Shown here piece after piece: positions 38,073-42,986 of a DNA stretch of 42,986 bases. Both the position numbers and the translations under genes were made by a program. The stretch is from positions 1 through 42,986 of the IMG/VR virus record IMGVR_UViG_3300032282_006988; one strand, given 5' to 3'. This stretch comes from a virus. Every line of letters starts with the position of its first letter. Position 1 is the first letter of the stretch. Below the pieces are notes generated by a model. It saw only the letters and a program-made list of their open reading frames with translations, searched no databases and was not told the origin of the DNA.

Positions 38073-38746
38073 GAATTGCAATTTTACTATCAGGATATCC
38101 AAGAAAATATGATGTGGCATATGAATCATTGAAAGCGCCATATATAGACAAACATCAATGTGATGTGTTTGTTCATTCATGGTATGCACCAGAAAAGGTT
38201 GATAACAGTGTATATGCTGGTCTGATTGACACATTCAAGCCAACCAAAATGCTACTTGAAACACAGCGCATCTTTGATACATCCACGGAACGAGATCAAT
38301 GGAATTTATTGCTACAAAACACTTTATCTCAGTTCTATTCAGTATATAAAGCAAATCAATTGAAATGTGATTATGAAAATGAAAATAATTTCAAGTATGA
38401 CCTTGTAATCAGAATGCGAACAGATTTGCGTATAAAGCGTCCTATAGAAACAAGTGAAATAAATCCAAATCGTTTGGCAATATACAACTGGACACAGCTA
38501 AGTTTTGGTTATATGGGAGTGTCTGACGTATTTGCAATTGGACCATCGGACTTGATGAATATATATACAGATTTCTTTACTAAAATAAAGTATTATGTTG
38601 ATTCTGACGAAACGTACAATATTCCAGATGGAAAGACTCGGCCTGAATATCTGTTGCGTCATCACATCATGACTGCCAACACACTTCCGTTGCAAATATT
38701 TTGGCATGGTGACCAAACCGATCCAAGTTTTGAATTGGTGCGATGA
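38069..38746 (+). CDS. Glycosyltransferase-like protein
   Basis: A 225-aa protein from ATG 38069, which overlaps the previous stop (ATGA). MRIAILLSGYPRKYDVAYES, CDVFVHSWY, and KYDLVIRMRTDLRIKRPIET (about residue 110) are typical of a group of phage and capsule glycosyltransferase-like proteins with an RxRxD element. Exact family uncertain. It closes the main glycan run. Confidence 0.65.
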   Translation: MRIAILLSGYPRKYDVAYESLKAPYIDKHQCDVFVHSWYAPEKVDNSVYAGLIDTFKPTKMLLETQRIFDTSTERDQWNLLLQNTLSQFYSVYKANQLKCDYENENNFKYDLVIRMRTDLRIKRPIETSEINPNRLAIYNWTQLSFGYMGVSDVFAIGPSDLMNIYTDFFTKIKYYVDSDETYNIPDGKTRPEYLLRHHIMTANTLPLQIFWHGDQTDPSFELVR

Positions 38747-38773
38747 TATTTGAGCACAAGCACTTGTTATAGT

Positions 38774-38802
38774 TTGACTGTTTGGTCAAACATGTCCATA
38801 GT
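38774..38802 (+). promoter_or_regulatory. Sigma70-like promoter within an inverted repeat
   Basis: -35 TTGACT (38774-38779), 17-nt spacer, -10 CATAGT (38797-38802). GTTTGAC and GTCAAAC (38772-38792) form a perfect 7-bp inverted repeat over the -35 and may be an operator. ATG 38816 is 13 nt past the -10, a leader of about 6 nt. Confidence 0.75.
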
Positions 38803-38815
38803 GTTTATTACATCA

Positions 38816-40168
38816 ATGGCAAAAATAACCAACGCCCTGTTCACCAGTTTCAAAGAACTGAATGAGTATAAAAACTTGACGACACTTCAAAAGAAGTTTT
38901 TCAAGGATTTTTTCTCTGGAAGAAATATATTCTTGACAGGACCGGCCGGGGTTGGAAAGTCGTATTGCGCCAGTCTCTTATTCAAGTTTCTTGATTTGAA
39001 TGGCATTTTTTATGCAAAAACTGCAACAACTGGTGTAGCTGCATTAAATATAGGTGGAGTAACTTTACATTCATGGTCTGGTATGGGATTGGCCGAAGAA
39101 AATGGCATGGAACTGCTTGATAAAGTGTCTGAAAATAACAAGGCAGTCAATCGTATCAAGCACAGCAAAGTGCTTATCATAGATGAAATATCTATGGCCA
39201 AGAGCGATTTGATTGATAAACTTGATATTGTTTGTCAATATATTAGAAACAAAGACAAACCATTTGGTGGTATTCAAGTTGTGTTTGTGGGTGATTTCAT
39301 GCAACTGCCACCTGTGTTCAAGAATTTTGATGAAGAAAAGTTTGCATTTGATTCTCAAGCGTGGCGTGATGCTAAAGTAAAAACAATTCATTTGACTGAA
39401 ATTGTAAGACAGCATGACGAACCTCATTTTGCCAAGTTGCTCAATGAAATACGAATGGGTTGTGCCAAAGATTTTACATTGCTATTGGGTTGTTTGGATA
39501 GAAAGTTTCCAGATGATGGCATCAAGCCCGTCAAATTGTTTTGTAAAAATATTGATGTAAGCAAATATAACCACGACGAGTTGTATAAAATAAAAAATCA
39601 AAGTAAGTTTTATCATTCATCTGATTCTGGTGGTGATATGTGGCGTCAATTTTTTGATAAGAATTGTCCCGCTCCAACTACACTAGAATTGCGTAAAGGT
39701 GCTCAAGTTATTTTGCTGGTCAATTTGGATACAAAACTTGGATTGGTCAATGGCAGTGTTGGCACAGTGACCGAGGTATATGATACATATGTTGATATAA
39801 AATTTGCTTGTGGTGCTCAAATTATTGAAACATATAAATGGGAAATAAAGCAAAACGAGTATGATGCATTGACTGGTAATATGAAAAAGACTGTATTAGC
39901 TTCTCGCTCCCAACTCCCGTTGAAATTGGCTTGGGCAATAACAATTCACAAAAGTCAGGGCAGTACTCTCGATAGAGCAGAAATTGATGTAAGCGAAGCA
40001 TTTGCGGCTGGACAAGTGTATGTAGCATTGAGCAGAGTGCGTAACTTGGCTTCACTGAAAATACTCAGCTTTTCTCCACACAAAATCAAAGTAAATAAAA
40101 GATGTTTAGATTTTTATAATTCGCAAATTGATGAAAAAGAGATAGAGTTCTTTGTTGATGAGGATTGA
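38816..40168 (+). CDS. Dda/Pif1-type SF1B DNA helicase
   Basis: A 450-aa helicase (T4 Dda has 439). Start at 38816 because the upstream in-frame readings lie in the promoter. Walker A TGPAGVGKSY (about residue 40), motif Ia TATTGVAALNIGG, Walker B KVLIIDEISMA (about 118), VFVGDFMQLPPVF (motif III), motif IV/V around LPLKLAWAITIHKSQGSTLD and VYVALSRVRNL (motif VI). A 5'-3' helicase in replication start and recombination. Expressed separately from the glycan genes around it. Confidence 0.88.
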   Translation: MAKITNALFTSFKELNEYKNLTTLQKKFFKDFFSGRNIFLTGPAGVGKSYCASLLFKFLDLNGIFYAKTATTGVAALNIGGVTLHSWSGMGLAEENGMELLDKVSENNKAVNRIKHSKVLIIDEISMAKSDLIDKLDIVCQYIRNKDKPFGGIQVVFVGDFMQLPPVFKNFDEEKFAFDSQAWRDAKVKTIHLTEIVRQHDEPHFAKLLNEIRMGCAKDFTLLLGCLDRKFPDDGIKPVKLFCKNIDVSKYNHDELYKIKNQSKFYHSSDSGGDMWRQFFDKNCPAPTTLELRKGAQVILLVNLDTKLGLVNGSVGTVTEVYDTYVDIKFACGAQIIETYKWEIKQNEYDALTGNMKKTVLASRSQLPLKLAWAITIHKSQGSTLDRAEIDVSEAFAAGQVYVALSRVRNLASLKILSFSPHKIKVNKRCLDFYNSQIDEKEIEFFVDED

Positions 40169-40174
40169 TAAATT

Positions 40175-40609
40175 ATGACTACACAGAAAAAAGGTTGGTA
40201 TTATTATGTTATAATGATGTTATGCTTCTTGCATATTGCACTGACCGCTGCGGCAATTGCAGGGCTGAAGCATCTGTGGGACAATGATCAGTTGATGACT
40301 GATTATGTTTCAACTTTAAAAGCGGTATTTACAATATGCGTACAATTGTGGTTTGTCAGAGAAATGCTCTGGTACGAGGCTGGTTATACTATCATAACAA
40401 CTACGGAATATAAATTGTTCAAGTGTAAAGAAAGTGGCAAAGAAGAAGCATTTATGATGTTTGCTGATAGCACAGAAGAATTGGAGTATTTCTTTGAAGT
40501 CACAGAACCAACCAAAAAGGTTTATATAGAAGAAGCAGAAATGACTGGTAAAAGTATTCAAATGAAAGTATTCAACCGAGACAAAGAAGACGTGGAGGGC
40601 GACAAATGA
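40175..40609 (+). CDS. Membrane protein with two helices
   Basis: A 144-aa protein. Two hydrophobic segments (YYYVIMMLCFLHIALTAAAI and a second at about 47-62, LKAVFTICVQLWFV) are followed by a cytoplasmic, acidic beta-type domain (residues about 75-144). No family recognised. It follows the helicase by 6 nt and overlaps the GT2 gene by ATGA. Confidence 0.65.
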   Translation: MTTQKKGWYYYVIMMLCFLHIALTAAAIAGLKHLWDNDQLMTDYVSTLKAVFTICVQLWFVREMLWYEAGYTIITTTEYKLFKCKESGKEEAFMMFADSTEELEYFFEVTEPTKKVYIEEAEMTGKSIQMKVFNRDKEDVEGDK

Positions 40610-41385
40610 AAACCAAAACAGCAGCTTTTATATTAAATCATAATTTACCTGAATACACAGACATGCTGTATGAGTCGCTCAAACCATATGAGCGATACGA
40701 TTATGACTTGTTTGTGATCGATAACGGCTCGACGCCAGAAGGCAAGAGCAAGCATACATCATTTGAATTGGGAGACAATGTGTATTTTGGCGGCGGATTC
40801 AATGCTGCCATGCAATATACATTGGACAACAAGATATATGACAGTATGCTTTTCCTCAACAATGATCTTACCGTTCATCCATATCATTTTGTAAGATCGT
40901 TGAGAGAAGAGATGTTCGAGGAAGTATTATTAGACAAGGTTGGATACCAAGAAACCAAGTATGACATCGTATCTCCTTCTTTCTATAACATTGAACCAAA
41001 GGGACAGTGCCATTGGAAGAGTATGCATAGTTGGAGCGCAGGAGATATCAGACCAGTTGACTATATTGATTTCCAGTGCCCTCTTATCAGCAGACGACTG
41101 CTTGAACAAGTAAAGGAAATTGACAGTGATCTGTTGTATGGTTGGGGAATCTGTTTTTACTTTGCCCTCGTCGCAAGAAACAATGGATGGAAACTTGGAA
41201 TGGTTGATCGCTGCTGTGTATTGCATCACAACTCGCTTACGGTAAAAAAAGGTGTGGCTGGATTGGACATCCCAACATACTGCATGAGAGCGGAAACTGG
41301 ACAAAACAACTTCTTCTCAAAGAAAAATCTGTTGAGAGAATATATTGAACTTCGAAAAAAGGCGGAAACATATGAGCACAACTGA
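40606..41385 (+). CDS. Glycosyltransferase family 2
   Basis: A 259-aa enzyme. KTAAFILNHNLPEYTDMLYE, DLFVIDNGSTPEGK (about residue 36-49), FGGGFNAAMQY (about 65), and MLFLNNDLTVHPYHF (about 85, NND in place of DxD) match rhamnosyl-type GT2 enzymes. Overlaps the next gene slightly (41372). Confidence 0.8.
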   Translation: MKTKTAAFILNHNLPEYTDMLYESLKPYERYDYDLFVIDNGSTPEGKSKHTSFELGDNVYFGGGFNAAMQYTLDNKIYDSMLFLNNDLTVHPYHFVRSLREEMFEEVLLDKVGYQETKYDIVSPSFYNIEPKGQCHWKSMHSWSAGDIRPVDYIDFQCPLISRRLLEQVKEIDSDLLYGWGICFYFALVARNNGWKLGMVDRCCVLHHNSLTVKKGVAGLDIPTYCMRAETGQNNFFSKKNLLREYIELRKKAETYEHN

Positions 41386-41656
41386 AACACAACTTGAGTT
41401 TGATTTTATGAAGCCCGATCAACTGACATTTGGATGGGATAAGAATATCTACTTTTCCACAAATGCCTCGACGGCTATGTTGTCATGGAAGCCGACTTGT
41501 AATGTATCTTTTTATAAGTCTTATGAAAAGGTTGGAGAGTTGGATTGGACCGATGGTACTATGAAGTTCAATGGCGACGCCGATGAAAGTGCACAACTTT
41601 TCTTCGACAATATCATTAAAAGATACTTCCAGACGCAACTCGATTTAAAATCATGA
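41372..41656 (+). CDS. Small phage protein of unknown function
   Basis: A 94-aa protein from ATG 41372 (MSTTETQLEFDFMKPDQLTF); the in-frame start at 41345 lies deeper in the GT2 gene. GWDKNIYFSTNASTAMLSWK and MKFNGDADESAQLFFDNIIK look conserved among large phages, but no function is known to me. Overlaps both neighbours (ATGA with the next). Confidence 0.6.
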   Translation: MSTTETQLEFDFMKPDQLTFGWDKNIYFSTNASTAMLSWKPTCNVSFYKSYEKVGELDWTDGTMKFNGDADESAQLFFDNIIKRYFQTQLDLKS

Positions 41657-42567
41657 GCGAACATCTATACACTTGGGTCATTAACAGCTACAAATCGCTT
41701 CCATACTTGAAGCTTGCGGTTGAGTCTATACGCGAAAATGCGTATCATAAGAATCAACCCATCATTGTTTATACAGAGAATGACACAGAAACCCGTGATT
41801 GGCTGCTATCACAATCTGATATACAGTGTATTTATGAAGAGAACAAAGTACCGAAAGGTATAGGAGGCGGTGTAAATGAGGCAATCAAGCGGGTAAAGAC
41901 CGAATATTTCAATCTCATTCACAGTGACATGTATATCAGTAGACATTATGACGCTCCACTTTTTGATATTGTATCAAATACTGAAAAGCCTATCGTCGCA
42001 TGCGCTTGGAGACTTGAACCAAATATATTCAATAATACGGATAGACTCGGCACAATGTTTGCTCCACCAGATACAGCGGAGGGATTTGGAGCATATCACC
42101 ATGACTTCAGAAAGAATGAGTTCTTGGATTGGGTAGACTACTCATTTGCAGGATCAAACGCACCGAACTTCAGAAAAGTAGAAGGTGTATCTTACATGAT
42201 GCGTACAAAATATTTCATTCCAAACGATGAACGCTTTGCGCCAAGTTCATTTGAAGATCATATGCAGAGTGTGCTTATGCAGTTGCATGGATATGACTTT
42301 GTTGTGACCGGCAAGGCAATTGTATGGCATTTTGGAGCACGCAGCAGTCACTTCCTTGGTCAGCATGACAAACTCATTGGTACATCCGATAGACAAAAGA
42401 TAAGCGAACAAAAAAACTATAGAACTTGGCTTGAACTTTGGGGAGAGCATCCGTCGTATGATGAAGTTTCTTTTATCAAAGTAACCGATAAAATGCGTGA
42501 AATATATAACAAAAACAGAGATAAATACTTGACAGGTGATTATAGTAGTGTCATAAAGGATGTATGA
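41653..42567 (+). CDS. Glycosyltransferase family 2-like
   Basis: A 304-aa protein. YTWVINSYKSLPYLKLAVES, GIGGGVNEAIKRVKTEYFNL and IHSDMYISRHYD (about residue 95, SDM in place of DxD) give a GT-A fold. FEDHMQSVLMQLHGYDFVVT and AIVWHFGARSSHF are the catalytic-loop and C-terminal His segments. Overlaps the next gene by ATGA. Confidence 0.75.
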   Translation: MSEHLYTWVINSYKSLPYLKLAVESIRENAYHKNQPIIVYTENDTETRDWLLSQSDIQCIYEENKVPKGIGGGVNEAIKRVKTEYFNLIHSDMYISRHYDAPLFDIVSNTEKPIVACAWRLEPNIFNNTDRLGTMFAPPDTAEGFGAYHHDFRKNEFLDWVDYSFAGSNAPNFRKVEGVSYMMRTKYFIPNDERFAPSSFEDHMQSVLMQLHGYDFVVTGKAIVWHFGARSSHFLGQHDKLIGTSDRQKISEQKNYRTWLELWGEHPSYDEVSFIKVTDKMREIYNKNRDKYLTGDYSSVIKDV

Positions 42568-42986
42568 AAAATTTAACAGAAATTGAATTGCTGAACGAGG
42601 AATTGGCTATGTTCAAAAAGAACAACGAAGAGCTTATTCATCGTTGTAATGCCGCTATTGCCGCTTGGGACGAAGAGCGTGAGCGTGCTTTGCGTGAAGC
42701 AGATAGAGTAATAGAATATAAAGAAAAGTACGAAGATGTAGTGAATTATATTCGTTTTATTGGCAAGCAAATTCCTTGTAATACTGGTGGAACATATGAA
42801 AATGATCCAATTGATGCTATTCTTGATGCTGCTGTGAGAGCACTAAATGCAGAGAGATTAGAAACTAAATATAATAAAGAAGCATGTGACAAAACTTTGG
42901 AGTCGTTGCGTTATAATGTTGAACGCACCAAAGTATTTGAGCAAATCTCCAAGATGTTTTATGACGCCGACTATGAATATGATCGT
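42564..42986 (+). CDS. Coiled-coil protein, 3' end outside the window
   Basis: Open from ATG 42564 to the window end (141 codons, no stop). MKNLTEIELLNEELAMFKKN and the following 60 residues are charged and heptad-like, a coiled coil; a middle segment, YIRFIGKQIPCNTGGTYEND, breaks it. No family recognised. The start overlaps the GT2 stop. Confidence 0.65.
   Translation, partial: MKNLTEIELLNEELAMFKKNNEELIHRCNAAIAAWDEERERALREADRVIEYKEKYEDVVNYIRFIGKQIPCNTGGTYENDPIDAILDAAVRALNAERLETKYNKEACDKTLESLRYNVERTKVFEQISKMFYDADYEYDR

Overview
The window is a piece of a large tailed-phage genome, most likely a myovirus with T4-type replication. Evidence for a phage is the mix of a gp62-like clamp-loader subunit, a gp1-like dNMP kinase, a Dda-type helicase, a T4 Rnl1-like RNA ligase, small tail/fibre-type proteins, many tiny overlapping genes, free-standing homing endonucleases, tRNAs and a phage-borne tmRNA. 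No capsid, portal or terminase gene is visible. The host is probably Gram-negative: several products carry Sec signal peptides, one is an outer-membrane barrel, and one ends in a PEP-CTERM sorting signal, which implies a host with an exosortase. I cannot name the host lineage.

Layout. 1-3.8 kb: end of a tRNA-Thr, two secreted proteins, and a P-loop (APS-kinase-like) gene split by a 2.4-kb block of glycosyltransferase genes bounded by 50-bp direct repeats. 3.8-8.1 kb: a cyclic-nucleotide-binding-domain protein, three tRNA-Leu genes alternating with tiny ORFs, a methyltransferase/adenylate-forming enzyme pair, two Ig-domain secreted proteins and tRNA-Arg. 8.2-12.5 kb: minus-strand units with their own promoters and terminators (RlaP nucleotidyltransferase, macro domain, a five-gene operon ending in a calcineurin phosphoesterase) set between plus-strand fibre-type genes. 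12.55-13.2 kb: a structured RNA followed by a complete ssrA (tmRNA) gene. 13.2-23.4 kb: outer-membrane barrel, UV endonuclease, RNA ligase (apparent frameshift), HNH nuclease, small genes, clamp-loader subunit, dNMP kinase and a RecB-type nuclease. 22.7-38.7 kb and 40.6-42.6 kb: about a dozen glycosyltransferases, sugar-nucleotide and methyltransferase genes, mostly coupled by ATGA overlaps and invaded by two homing-type nucleases. 38.8-40.2 kb: Dda helicase.

Regulation. The 8-24 kb region and the helicase carry a repeated promoter, TTGAC(A/T), usually a 16-17 nt spacer, then (C/T)ATA(C/G)T or a variant. In eleven units the first start codon lies only 6-15 nt after the -10 box, so the mRNAs should be leaderless or nearly so. 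Downstream genes rely on overlaps or Shine-Dalgarno sites.

How it works together (inference). The tRNAs, tmRNA, RNA ligase, RlaP, macro-domain protein and phosphoesterase suggest investment in keeping translation and RNA intact during infection. The glycan genes and secreted or outer-membrane proteins suggest remodelling of the virion or host surface. Several loci (kinase, GT2, GT4 5' end, FkbM, RNA ligase) show interruption, duplication or decay, so the region is recombining actively or the contig has assembly problems there; both readings are kept open.
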